A DNA stretch of 64,000 nt from Arcobacter defluvii (GTDB lineage: Bacteria; Campylobacterota; Campylobacteria; Campylobacterales; Arcobacteraceae). Shown piece after piece: positions 48,577 through 57,010 of this stretch (position 1 is its first letter; every line of letters begins with the position of its first letter). The notes beneath the pieces were generated by a model. The model was not told where the DNA came from. It saw only the letters and a list, made by a program, of their open reading frames with translations, and made no database searches. The DNA lies in NCBI RefSeq assembly GCF_013201725.1, contig NZ_CP053835.1, positions 2,790,001-2,854,000 on the forward strand. Direction: 5' to 3'. The position numbers and the translations under genes were made by a program.

Positions 48577-50088
48577 TTAAACTAAAAATTCTTTTAATCT
48601 ATTCCTATCAATTTTACCATTTATATTTAAAGGCATTGCCTCAAGTAAAATAAATTTTGTAGGAAGCATATATTTTGGTAATTTACTATGAAGTTCTAAT
48701 AATATGTCTCTTTGAGTATTTTTCATTGTAGACTCATAAATCAAAACTATATTTTTATTTTCATTATCATATAAAACACAAGCATTATCAACTCCATTTA
48801 TAGCCAAAATTGCTGTTTCAATCTCACCTAACTCTATTCTATATCCCATATGTTTTATCTGAAAATCTTTTCTTCCTTTATAGATTAATTCACCTTTTTC
48901 ATTGTAGTAAACAATATCTCCCGTTCTATAAATCTTCTCTGGATAAGCTTTATTTAATGGATTTTGAGTAAATGTAAGAGCAGTTTTTTCTGGATCATTA
49001 TAATATCCAAGTGCTAAAGAGCTACCTCTTACACAAAGTTCTCCTATTTTATTTGCTTCTATTATAAGCTTATCTTCTTGGTCAAGAACTAAGATATCTG
49101 TATTTTTACAAGCAAAACCAATAGGAAGTGGTTCATCATCTTTAAAATCTCTATTCACTATAAAATATGTACAATCAACTGTAATTTCAGTAGGTCCATA
49201 TAAGTTTACAAATAGTGCATTTGGAATATAATTTTTCCAATAATTCATTATTTTTGTTGGCATTACTTCACCTGCAAAACTTACAAATCTTAATTCTAAA
49301 TTTCTATTTTTTAATAAATCTAAAGTAACAATATTGGCCATAATAGAAGGAACCCAAAAAATAAAATTAATTGACTCTTTTTCAAGATAATCAACTAATT
49401 TCACAGGAAACATAAATAGATTTTCTGGAATTAAATTCAAAGTAGCTCCAGTCGATAACATTAAATAGATATCAAGAACAGAGTTATCAAAAATAAATGG
49501 AGCTTGATTTCCAATTTTAAAACTACTATCTATTTTAAAAGTATCAATAGCCCAATCTATATAATCTATTATAGATTTATGAGAAACAACTACACCTTTA
49601 GGTGTGCCAGTTGAACCTGAAGTATTAATTATATACGCAGGATTTGTATCTATTGATAAATTATAATTTGTAAAATTAAACCCTACTTCATTTTCAATTT
49701 CAATATTATCCAATAAAATTATTTCTATATTAAGATTTAAATCTTTTAGTAATTTTGCACTATTTATATTTGTAATAACATATTTTATTTCTAATTTTTT
49801 TATAATGGCTTCAACTCTTGAAATAGGATTTTTTATATCTAAAGGTACATAGAAATCTCCATTATAAACTATTCCTAAAAATGATTTAATTGCTTCAATA
49901 GATTTTGGTAAAAATACACCAATTGGTAAATTTCGATCTATATTCTTTAATTGTAAATATGAAGCAATATTTTTAGATTGTTTTTGTAAACATTTAAAAG
50001 ATATATTACCTTTTTCATCAATTATTGCTGTTTTATTTGGGTATGTTTTTACTGTATTTTCTAAATACTCCAAGATATTTGTTTTCAT
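48577..50088 (-). CDS. Amino-acid-adenylating enzyme (DltA/NRPS A-domain type)
   Basis: 503 residues, a free-standing A domain. NTSGSTGTPKGVVVSH (A3), FDNSVLDIYLMLSTG (A4, with the Asp that usually binds the amino group), NLYGPTEITVDC (A5), YRTGDIVYYNEKGELIYKGRKDFQIKHMGYRIELGEIE (A7-A8), and NGKIDRNRL with the A10 Lys. It should activate an amino acid and load it onto a carrier protein. It sits between the two FkbM genes (10- and 20-bp gaps). C. jejuni Cj1307 is a described analogue in a flagellar locus. Confidence 0.9.
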   Translation of the reverse strand: MKTNILEYLENTVKTYPNKTAIIDEKGNISFKCLQKQSKNIASYLQLKNIDRNLPIGVFLPKSIEAIKSFLGIVYNGDFYVPLDIKNPISRVEAIIKKLEIKYVITNINSAKLLKDLNLNIEIILLDNIEIENEVGFNFTNYNLSIDTNPAYIINTSGSTGTPKGVVVSHKSIIDYIDWAIDTFKIDSSFKIGNQAPFIFDNSVLDIYLMLSTGATLNLIPENLFMFPVKLVDYLEKESINFIFWVPSIMANIVTLDLLKNRNLELRFVSFAGEVMPTKIMNYWKNYIPNALFVNLYGPTEITVDCTYFIVNRDFKDDEPLPIGFACKNTDILVLDQEDKLIIEANKIGELCVRGSSLALGYYNDPEKTALTFTQNPLNKAYPEKIYRTGDIVYYNEKGELIYKGRKDFQIKHMGYRIELGEIETAILAINGVDNACVLYDNENKNIVLIYESTMKNTQRDILLELHSKLPKYMLPTKFILLEAMPLNINGKIDRNRLKEFLV

Positions 50089-50108
50089 ATATTTCCTTTT
50101 AAATTATC

Positions 50109-51353
50109 TCATCTTGGAATAGCATATATAACTGTCTCCTCTTGAGTAGAGCCATAATGTCTCATTTTAAATTTATAATCAGGTAACCACTGTTTTAATA
50201 AAAGTGGAATATTCCATAAATCATCAAATTTATGATAAATACATATTGCTAATTTTGGTTTATGCTCTTTTATATTTTTTATTGCTCCTAAAAGAGCTTG
50301 AATTTCAAAAGATTCTATATCCATTTTTATAAAAGTTGGAATATGATTTATTGATTCATCAATAGAGATAACTTCTGCTTTTTTATCTGTTATGGTTTCT
50401 GTACATGTTGTAGCCGAGCTTTGTCCACTTAAATAAAAAGTTTTATTTTTATAATAAACTCCTGCTTTAATTGTTGTAATTTTATCTTTAGATTCTAATG
50501 AAGAAATATAATCATTTAATTTTTTAAAATTAACCTCTTCAGGCTCATAACTATAAATATGTTTAAATTTACCATTTGTAAATTTTAGAAAAGACGCTAT
50601 AGTATCTCCATTATAACCACCACAATCAATGAAAACTTCGTCATCACTTATATTTATAACTTCTTTATCAAAATATTGCGATGATGCTTTATCTTTTGTA
50701 GAAATAGTGTAAAAATAGTCTTCAGTTAATTTGAATTTTAATATATCCATAAAAACATTTTTAGATTTTTCATCTTCTAATAAATTATATAAAGTTATAA
50801 TATTCGCTATTTCTGAAGTAGTAAATGAGTAATTTAATCTATTTAATTCAAATTCATCAAATTTTTGTTTTGTAAGAATTTCTATTGGCAAAAAATTTTT
50901 TAACAAATTTCTTATTGTATAGATATTTTTAAATCCTAAACTATAAAGAGCCATTGGAAGAGAAGGATAAATATCTGTATTTATAAATATTACAATATCT
51001 TCTGACTTTTCATAAAACTCCTCTTTTGATATTAATTTTACTTTATCTCTATATTTATAGTATTTTTCTAAATCTAGATATTGATAATCTGCAATATTTG
51101 CAAATTTACCTTCTTGTGTTTTCACCTCTTCTACCCAATCATAAACTCCATAAACATCAACATCAAAATTTAGTTTAAAATATTTTACTATTGATTTTAA
51201 ATAATATCCTGTTCCAAAAACAACTAGTTTTTTTGTTTTACATAAGTTTTTAAATCGCTCAATCTTCTCTTTTTCGTATAAATTATCAAATTGATTATTT
51301 TGTGTATCAAATAAAACTTCAATCAAATTATTAAAATGTTCATTCCCAAACAT
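50109..51353 (-). CDS. FkbM-family methyltransferase 2
   Basis: 414 residues, same architecture as the other FkbM protein: N-terminal GTGYYLKSIVKYFKLNF region, C-terminal SAM domain with DEVFIDCGGYNGDTIASF, IYSYEPEE and THIPTFIKMDIESFEIQALLGA. Identity to the paralogue is high by eye (well over half), lower in the middle. It is the first gene of the minus-strand unit, directly beside the IS110 insertion; its upstream promoter may have been altered by that element. Confidence 0.85.
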   Translation of the reverse strand: MFGNEHFNNLIEVLFDTQNNQFDNLYEKEKIERFKNLCKTKKLVVFGTGYYLKSIVKYFKLNFDVDVYGVYDWVEEVKTQEGKFANIADYQYLDLEKYYKYRDKVKLISKEEFYEKSEDIVIFINTDIYPSLPMALYSLGFKNIYTIRNLLKNFLPIEILTKQKFDEFELNRLNYSFTTSEIANIITLYNLLEDEKSKNVFMDILKFKLTEDYFYTISTKDKASSQYFDKEVINISDDEVFIDCGGYNGDTIASFLKFTNGKFKHIYSYEPEEVNFKKLNDYISSLESKDKITTIKAGVYYKNKTFYLSGQSSATTCTETITDKKAEVISIDESINHIPTFIKMDIESFEIQALLGAIKNIKEHKPKLAICIYHKFDDLWNIPLLLKQWLPDYKFKMRHYGSTQEETVIYAIPR

Positions 51354-51423
51354 AAATTACTCCTCGTATAATTAATTTTATGAATATATCATCTAGTTTT
51401 TAACTAAAAAATATATTCTTCTA

Positions 51424-51694
51424 AGATTGAAGTACTAACTTCAAATCTTTTACTTTTTACAGTCTATGACTTTAGATATAACAACATTTTTCTCCTTGTA
51501 GCAATGATGAATTAAATTAATATTTCTTCTAACCAAACTACATCATTTAAGCCTGTTGATATCTTTAGTTGTTAATCATTTATTAAAAGCTGTAGAGGTA
51601 GCTGTATAGCACTTACTACTTATAGATTAACGAGGCTGTGAATCTAGCTTAGGCTAGAACAACTAAAGATTATTATAAACTGAGGTATAAAAAG
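51424..51694. ncRNA. Candidate bridge-RNA region upstream of the IS110 recombinase
   Basis: Seen: a 7-bp hairpin TTGAAGT/ACTTCAA near 51427-51444; a perfect 13-bp long-range pairing ATCTTTAGTTGTT (51561-51573) with AACAACTAAAGAT (51658-51670); within it, GCTGTA/TATAGC (51589-51594, 51605-51610, 10-nt loop) and TAGATT/AATCTA (51623-51628, 51641-51646, 12-nt loop), with a competing CTAGC/GCTAG stem. Established: IS110-group elements encode a bridge RNA in the left non-coding end with two internal loops. Inference: this is that RNA. Confidence 0.55.
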
Positions 51695-52924
51695 ATGTAT
51701 TATGTTGGAATTGATATTGCTAAAAATTTTCATGTTGTTACTATCATTGATGATAGTGAGAAAAAAATTACTACTAAACCTATAAGGGTTACAAATTGTA
51801 TTGATGGATTTTCAAAGTTTATTGTTAAACTTGAAGCTATCTCATCAAATCCAAACGATTTTATAATTGGTCTTGAAGCAACTGGAATTTATGGTGAAAA
51901 TCTTTTAGAGTTTTTAAATGCTCATGGGTTTAATGTTAAACTATTAAATCCATTTCAAACAACCAGATATAGAGAACAACACACAATGAAAAAAGTAAAA
52001 AATGACAATATTGATTCTTGGATTATTGCACTCTTCCTAAAAGATGGCAAATTTAGTTCAGGTTATGTAACTGATGATGAATATCAAAGTTTAAGAACTT
52101 TGTATCGTAATCGTGCTTCTATTCAATCAGATATGAAAGAGGTAAAAAAACGAATTATTACTCAAGTAACAGTTACATTTCCCGAACTTGAAAATTTTAT
52201 TGATATATTTAGTATCACAGGACTTGCACTTTTGGATAAATATCCAACTGCACATCATTATAAACATAGTAGTGTTGATAGAATACTTAAGATATTTAGA
52301 CATATTCAAGGAAATAGCTTTAATAGTGAAAAAGCCCTAAAAGTTTTAGAACTTGCAAAAAATTCTATCTATTCTGGTAAAGCCAAAGATGCAAGAGCCA
52401 TAGCTATTAAAAGTTCTATTAGACTTCTTAAAATCTATCAAGATGAGTTATCTATTTTAGAAGATGAAATATTAGCTTTACTTGAAAACAATGGTATTAA
52501 AGAAGAAAAAGATGTTCCAACTAATTCATTGATTGAGAACTTAAAAACTATTCCAGGTGTTTCATCTAAAACTATTGCTGCAGTTATTAGTGAATGTGGT
52601 GATTTATCAAGATTTACAACACCTATTAAATTTATAGGGTATCTTGGACTATTTCCAACAGAAAATAGTTCAGGTAATTCTAAATCAACAGGTCATTTAA
52701 GTCGTAGAGGTTCATCACTAGCAAAACATGCTCTTTATATGGCAAGTGTAAGTTGTATGATACACAATAAAGAGCTCAAGCAATATTATGATACTAAAAA
52801 ATCTCAAGGAAAATCTAAACAAGAAGGACTTATTGCTGTTTCAAGAAAACTAGCAACTATTATCTATTCCATTTTTAGATACAACACCCCTTATGATCCA
52901 GCTCGTGTTTTTTCTAAGTCATAA
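51695..52924 (+). CDS. IS110-family DEDD transposase/recombinase
   Basis: 409 residues, full length. RuvC-like DEDD domain at the N-terminus: GIDIAK with D7, LEATGIYGENL with E61, KNDNIDSWIIA with D104 and D107. C-terminal Transposase_20 domain with IPGVSSKTIAAVISECGD, FIGYLGLFPTENSSGNS (catalytic Ser region) and HLSRRGSSLAKHALYMAS. RBS GAGG upstream. No frameshifts or stops, so the element may be active. Two structured flanks are described separately. Confidence 0.95.
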   Translation: MYYVGIDIAKNFHVVTIIDDSEKKITTKPIRVTNCIDGFSKFIVKLEAISSNPNDFIIGLEATGIYGENLLEFLNAHGFNVKLLNPFQTTRYREQHTMKKVKNDNIDSWIIALFLKDGKFSSGYVTDDEYQSLRTLYRNRASIQSDMKEVKKRIITQVTVTFPELENFIDIFSITGLALLDKYPTAHHYKHSSVDRILKIFRHIQGNSFNSEKALKVLELAKNSIYSGKAKDARAIAIKSSIRLLKIYQDELSILEDEILALLENNGIKEEKDVPTNSLIENLKTIPGVSSKTIAAVISECGDLSRFTTPIKFIGYLGLFPTENSSGNSKSTGHLSRRGSSLAKHALYMASVSCMIHNKELKQYYDTKKSQGKSKQEGLIAVSRKLATIIYSIFRYNTPYDPARVFSKS

Positions 52925-52967
52925 ACAGTAAATTATAAAAGATCACAAGTTAGTACTAAAATCTAAA

Positions 52968-53115
52968 GATAGCATTCAAAAAAGCTATCACTATACTAAT
53001 TGCCAACCAAACATTTAAACTTGTTTGATCATAGAAACACTACTAGCAAAATTCTAGATAATTGCATAAAAATAGTGCTTCCAAAATCAAACATCAGCAA
53101 GTTTTTTAAACTTGC
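52968..53115. other. Structured 3' flank of the IS110 element
   Basis: GATAGC/GCTATC (52968-52973, 52984-52989); AAACTTG-TTTGAT (53017-53029) pairing with ATCAAA...CAAGTTT (53086-53104, 6-nt bulge); inside that CACTA/TAGTG (53038-53042, 53073-53077) and CTAG/CTAG (53043-53046, 53054-53057); then GCAAGTTT/AAACTTGC (53097-53104, 53108-53115). The remaining sequence to 53276 is AT-rich with no gene seen. Confidence 0.5.
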
Positions 53116-53276
53116 AATGTTCTTAAAAAATACATTGTTAAAAAACTATTGTCTTTTTAAAATTTTCCTTTAATTTAAGTTATTCTTTATAAAAAGGCTT
53201 ACAATTATTCTTTGTAGGATTGTAATATATTTTATATTATTTTGATATAATTAATTAAAAAATATTGGGGATTATA

Positions 53277-53495
53277 ATGAATTTAGAACATAAAATAGAA
53301 CTTTTAGCAGATTTATTTGAATTAGAAGTAACAGATTTTACTCCAGAAACTTTATTAGATGATTTAGAAGAGTGGGATTCTTTAGCTGCTATTTCCTATG
53401 TTGTTATGATGGATGAAGAATTTGGTGTAGTTGCTAATCCGAATGATATAAAAAACTTTAGAACTGTTCAAGATATATTAGATAGTATGAAATAA
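53277..53495 (+). CDS. Acyl carrier protein 2
   Basis: 72 residues from ATG 53277 (GGGG six bases upstream; an ATG 12 bases earlier lacks spacing). The attachment Ser is in EEWDSLAAISYVVMMDEEFGV, with a W-D-S-L motif usual for ACPs dedicated to secondary pathways. It starts an operon that runs to the KASIII gene at 57010. It would carry the substrate for the following SDR. Confidence 0.88.
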   Translation: MNLEHKIELLADLFELEVTDFTPETLLDDLEEWDSLAAISYVVMMDEEFGVVANPNDIKNFRTVQDILDSMK

Positions 53496-53508
53496 TTAAA
53501 GAGATTAG

Positions 53509-54246
53509 ATGTTTAATTTAGTAAATAAAAAAATATTGATTATGGGAGCAACTGGTTATATTGGTAAGCAAGTTGCACTTACTTTAGACAGTTTGGGAGC
53601 TAAATTAATACTTAGTGGGAAAAATGAAGCTATTTTAAATGAAATATTATTTGAGTTAAAAGGTAATGGACATTATCTTTTGCCATTTGATGTAGAAAAT
53701 ATAGATGATATTTCAAATTTTATGAAAAAAATTGTTGCGATAGATGGAAATAAATTATTTGGACTAGTTTACTGTACTGGTATTTTTCCAATAAGACCTT
53801 TAAAAAATACAAAAATAGATTTTTTACATAATTTAATGCTAATAAATTTTTACTCTTTTATCGAAATTGTTCGTTGTTTTAGTGATAAAAGAATTTGTGA
53901 AGAAAAAGCAAGTATAGTATCTTTATCCTCTATAGCTTCTATAAACGGAGAAAAAGGACAGTTAGCATACAGTGCAAGCAAGGGAGCTATGGATAGTAGT
54001 ATAAAAGTTTTAGCAAAAGAACTTAGTTCAAAAAATATTAAAATAAATTCTATAAGACCAGCTGCTTTACTACCAGAAGATATACTTTTTGATAACTTAC
54101 CAGAGGCTATACAAGATACAATAAATCGAATGCAAACAGGACCGATATCAAACAAAAGTATTGCTACACAAATTGCTTTTCTTTTAAGTGAATACTCAAA
54201 TAATATTACAGGACAATGCTTTGATGTAAGAGGTTGTTTAATATGA
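53509..54246 (+). CDS. Short-chain dehydrogenase/reductase (complete active site)
   Basis: 245 residues. Gly-rich GATGYIGKQ (~13-21), VYCTGIF in place of NNAG, catalytic Ser (SLSSIAS), YSASK, and a C-terminal NITGQCFDVRG. Position between two ACP genes suggests reduction of a keto-acyl thioester. It ends in a TGA that overlaps the start of the pseudo-SDR gene. No signal peptide; cytoplasmic. Confidence 0.87.
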   Translation: MFNLVNKKILIMGATGYIGKQVALTLDSLGAKLILSGKNEAILNEILFELKGNGHYLLPFDVENIDDISNFMKKIVAIDGNKLFGLVYCTGIFPIRPLKNTKIDFLHNLMLINFYSFIEIVRCFSDKRICEEKASIVSLSSIASINGEKGQLAYSASKGAMDSSIKVLAKELSSKNIKINSIRPAALLPEDILFDNLPEAIQDTINRMQTGPISNKSIATQIAFLLSEYSNNITGQCFDVRGCLI

Positions 54247-54851
54247 TATCTTTTAAAAATAAGAAAGTTTTAATTATAGGAAATAATTTAGGTTTTGAAA
54301 AAGATATAGCTATTAAATTAAATAATTTAGGAGCTAATATTTTACTGATAAATGAAAATGAAAGCTTAGCAAAAGAGATTTTATCTCTACTTCAAGGAGA
54401 TAATAATAAATATTTGAATTTTACAAATATTAAAGATATAGAAAATTCAGTTGAAAATACTGATATTTATATACATTTTGCAGATGAACAAATTGATAAT
54501 TTATACCTAATTGATCATAATAAACTTCAAAATATATTTAATAAAAATGTTACTTCATATATAAACTTTATTAAAGCTATATCTTCAAAAAAACAAAATA
54601 TAAATAATTTATCTGTTTTATATATATCATCAAATTCAAATCAAATATCTGCTTTAAATATGTCAAAAACTTTATCTTTAGAGCTTTTTGAACAAAATAT
54701 AAGAGTAAATAGCCTAGCTATTGACAATAAATATAAATATGATTTTAATGAAAATAGTAATGAATTGATGCAAAGGATTTCTTCTATGGCAAGTTATATA
54801 GTGAGTGAATATGCTAAATTTATAGTAGGAGAAATTTATAAAATAAATTGA
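54243..54851 (+). CDS. SDR-fold protein without catalytic Tyr
   Basis: 202 residues from ATG 54243, which overlaps the preceding TGA (ATGA) behind AGAGG; a slightly earlier ATG at 54234 is less likely. It keeps the Rossmann outline (VLIIGNNLGFEKDIAIKLNN, LSVLYISSNSNQISALNMSKTLSLELF, IRVNSLAI) but the Gly pattern is eroded and the YxxxK Tyr is missing (N-M-S-K follows A-L). It may be a non-catalytic partner of the upstream SDR. High AT and Asn/Lys content suggests drift; a decaying gene is possible. Confidence 0.75.
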   Translation: MISFKNKKVLIIGNNLGFEKDIAIKLNNLGANILLINENESLAKEILSLLQGDNNKYLNFTNIKDIENSVENTDIYIHFADEQIDNLYLIDHNKLQNIFNKNVTSYINFIKAISSKKQNINNLSVLYISSNSNQISALNMSKTLSLELFEQNIRVNSLAIDNKYKYDFNENSNELMQRISSMASYIVSEYAKFIVGEIYKIN

Positions 54852-54872
54852 ACACAAAATAAGGAGATAAAA

Positions 54873-55103
54873 ATGGAAAAAATAAGAGGAATATTGATTG
54901 ATATTAGACCAGAATATGATTTTTTAGAAGATATAGATTTTATTGAAGCAGGTATGCTTGATAGTTTTGATATTATAACTTTAGTAACTGATTTGGAAGA
55001 GAATTTTGATATTAGAATAGATGGAAGCGATATATTGCCAGAAAATTTTTGTAGTATAAAAGCTATAGAAAATCTTATAGAAAAAAGTGGTGGAGTCTTA
55101 TAA
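54873..55103 (+). CDS. Acyl carrier protein 3
   Basis: 76 residues behind AAGGAGA. The attachment Ser is in MLDSFDIITLVTDLEENFDI; helices flank it as in ACPs. The N-terminal IRGILIDIRPEYDF is unlike the other two. It lies 21 bp after the pseudo-SDR and just before the GNAT-like protein, which could be its transferase partner. Confidence 0.88.
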   Translation: MEKIRGILIDIRPEYDFLEDIDFIEAGMLDSFDIITLVTDLEENFDIRIDGSDILPENFCSIKAIENLIEKSGGVL

Positions 55104-55105
55104 TC

Positions 55106-55930
55106 ATGATGGATAATAATGAGACTATAAAGATTAAGGATATTATTTCATCAAGGAATAAAAAAACAAATTGTTTTTCATTTTTTAATGAAATTTGTGA
55201 TTGGATAGAAGATAGTAAAGCAGATTTTTATTTAATAAATACTTGTGTTTTTGTATTTTACAAAGCAAATAAATTTTATAAATTTTATTACTATGTTGAT
55301 AATTTAGAAGATATAATATTTGCTAAAGATTTATTAAGGGAATACTCTTTATCTAATAAAGTAGTTTTAGAATTTACTACAAAAAATGATAAAGGATTAA
55401 GTCAGATATCAAATACTTTACTTGAAATAGGTTTTGAAATTTATTCTGAATTAGTAAGGCTTATTCAAGGTAAAATTATATTTAAAGAAGATAAAGAAGA
55501 TAAAGAACAATATGAGCTAGCAACTTTAGATAATAAAGATCAACTTTTAGATATTATGCACAAAGAATTTGATATTTTAAAAGATGATATACCTACAGAA
55601 GAAGAGTTATTAAAGCTTATTTCCAATAAATCTATTGTTATCAAAACCTTAGATAATCAAATAATTTTAATACAGATTTATGAATATTTAAAAGGTGCTT
55701 TATATTCAAGAATGACTTGGATAAAAAAAGAGTATAGAAAGCCAAAATACACTATAGATATACACAAATCAATTGATAGCTATTTACAAGACTTAAATAT
55801 AGAAAATTTTAAGAATTTCAAATCTTATGGTTGGATTGATAAATCAAATAGAAACTTAAAAGTAAATTTAAAAATGGGTGCAGTTCTAGATGGAATAACT
55901 TGTACAATATTTTTATATAAAAATAATTAG
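55106..55930 (+). CDS. GNAT-like protein paralogous to the fusion's C-terminal half
   Basis: 274 residues. FYKFYYYVDNLEDI, IGFEIYSELVRLI, DIPTEEELLKLI and MTWIKKEYRKP line up with the C-terminal ~235 residues of the MBL fusion at 43221-44597 (FYKFYYFVNDYKNL, IGFKPYKIYSRYR, YIPSNDELIELI). A weak GNAT acetyltransferase fold with an N-terminal extension is likely; the acetyl-CoA-binding R/Q-x-x-G loop is not clear. It may accept acyl-ACP rather than acyl-CoA. Family assignment is tentative. Confidence 0.7.
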   Translation: MMDNNETIKIKDIISSRNKKTNCFSFFNEICDWIEDSKADFYLINTCVFVFYKANKFYKFYYYVDNLEDIIFAKDLLREYSLSNKVVLEFTTKNDKGLSQISNTLLEIGFEIYSELVRLIQGKIIFKEDKEDKEQYELATLDNKDQLLDIMHKEFDILKDDIPTEEELLKLISNKSIVIKTLDNQIILIQIYEYLKGALYSRMTWIKKEYRKPKYTIDIHKSIDSYLQDLNIENFKNFKSYGWIDKSNRNLKVNLKMGAVLDGITCTIFLYKNN

Positions 55931-55939
55931 GAGTAAATC

Positions 55940-57010
55940 ATGAAAACAACATTTTATGGTAAAAAAATATCTGGTATAGTTACTTTGTTACCTGAAACTG
56001 AATATACATTTGAAGATGATATGAAATATAATAACTTATCAGAAAAGCAGAATAGAAAGCTTCAAAAAACTATGGGTTACGATAGACATAGATTTTTTAA
56101 GCCTGATACATATCTTTCAAAAGTAGCAATTTATGGTTTAAAATTAATGTTTGAAAAAAAACTTTTAATTAAAGATGATATATCTGCAATAGTTGTTTCG
56201 ACTTCTACCCCAGACTATTTAATGCCAGCAACTTCTAATTTAATAATGAGTGAATTGGATTTGGATAATAGTGTTTTTTGTATGGATACAAACCAACAAT
56301 GTGCAGGTTTTGTAAATGGTTTATTACAAGCTTTTATGCTTTTAAATAATGATAATATGAAAAAAGTAGTTTTAATAACTGGTGATGTGATGGTTAGAAA
56401 TCCTGATAGAAGTAATACAAGTGGATACCCACTTTCAGGGGATGCTATTTGTATAACGATAGTAGAAAATTGTGATAAAAAACTTCCTATTTACTATCAT
56501 TCAATTGTTGATGCAAAATCTTATGATGCTTTAGTTTTTCCTGGCTTAGGATTTAGGGAAATAACGCCAGAAGATAAAATTAGATTTAGTAGTGAAAAAT
56601 ATAGTTTTAATAATAACTTAAATAGTATTCATATGGACGGTCAAGCTGTTTTTCAATATGTTATGCAAGATGTACCAAAATATATCAATGAAACTTTAGA
56701 ATTAGCTCAAACCAACAAAGATGATTTAGACTACTACTTTTTTCATCAACCAAATAAATTTATGGTAGATAAATTAGCGCAAAAAATTGAAGTCTCTGAA
56801 AATAAAGTTCCAAGTAATGTGGTTACCTTTTATGGAAATTCTAGTAGTTCTACAATTCCAGTTTGTATTTGTCATAATGTAAAAGATACAATTTTAAAAA
56901 ATAATTATAGATCTATGTTAGCTGGATTTGGTGCTGGATTATCTTATTCTGGAATAGTTATGAACTTAGGAGAATTTGATTTTTGTGAAATGATAGTAAC
57001 AAATTTCTAA
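55940..57010 (+). CDS. KASIII-like 3-oxoacyl-ACP synthase
   Basis: 356 residues. Complete FabH triad: Cys121 in NQQCAGF, His269 in FHQPN, Asn300 in YGNSSSS. N-terminal VVVSTSTPDYLMPATSN and C-terminal SMLAGFGAGLSYSG are typical. It is a dedicated copy that should condense an acyl starter with malonyl-ACP or transfer an acyl group between carriers; C. jejuni has FabH2 in its flagellar locus. Last gene of the ACP2/ACP3 operon. Confidence 0.9.
   Translation: MKTTFYGKKISGIVTLLPETEYTFEDDMKYNNLSEKQNRKLQKTMGYDRHRFFKPDTYLSKVAIYGLKLMFEKKLLIKDDISAIVVSTSTPDYLMPATSNLIMSELDLDNSVFCMDTNQQCAGFVNGLLQAFMLLNNDNMKKVVLITGDVMVRNPDRSNTSGYPLSGDAICITIVENCDKKLPIYYHSIVDAKSYDALVFPGLGFREITPEDKIRFSSEKYSFNNNLNSIHMDGQAVFQYVMQDVPKYINETLELAQTNKDDLDYYFFHQPNKFMVDKLAQKIEVSENKVPSNVVTFYGNSSSSTIPVCICHNVKDTILKNNYRSMLAGFGAGLSYSGIVMNLGEFDFCEMIVTNF

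Larger units (their letters stand above)
51420..53115 (+). mobile_element. IS110-family insertion element, approximate limits
   Basis: An intact IS110-type recombinase CDS with about 270 bp of structured DNA upstream and about 190 bp downstream. IS110 elements lack terminal inverted repeats and target duplications, so the ends cannot be fixed from one copy; the limits given are those of the structured flanks. It separates FkbM gene 2 from the ACP2 operon, and so lies in what was their divergent promoter region. Confidence 0.6.

Noticed and set aside
52127-52309. Antisense open frame inside the IS110 recombinase
   Set aside because: No homology signal, no RBS, and it lies wholly opposite a well-supported CDS.
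51354-53276. Terminal inverted repeats or target duplication of the IS110 element
   Set aside because: None found, as expected for this family; single-copy data cannot fix the ends.
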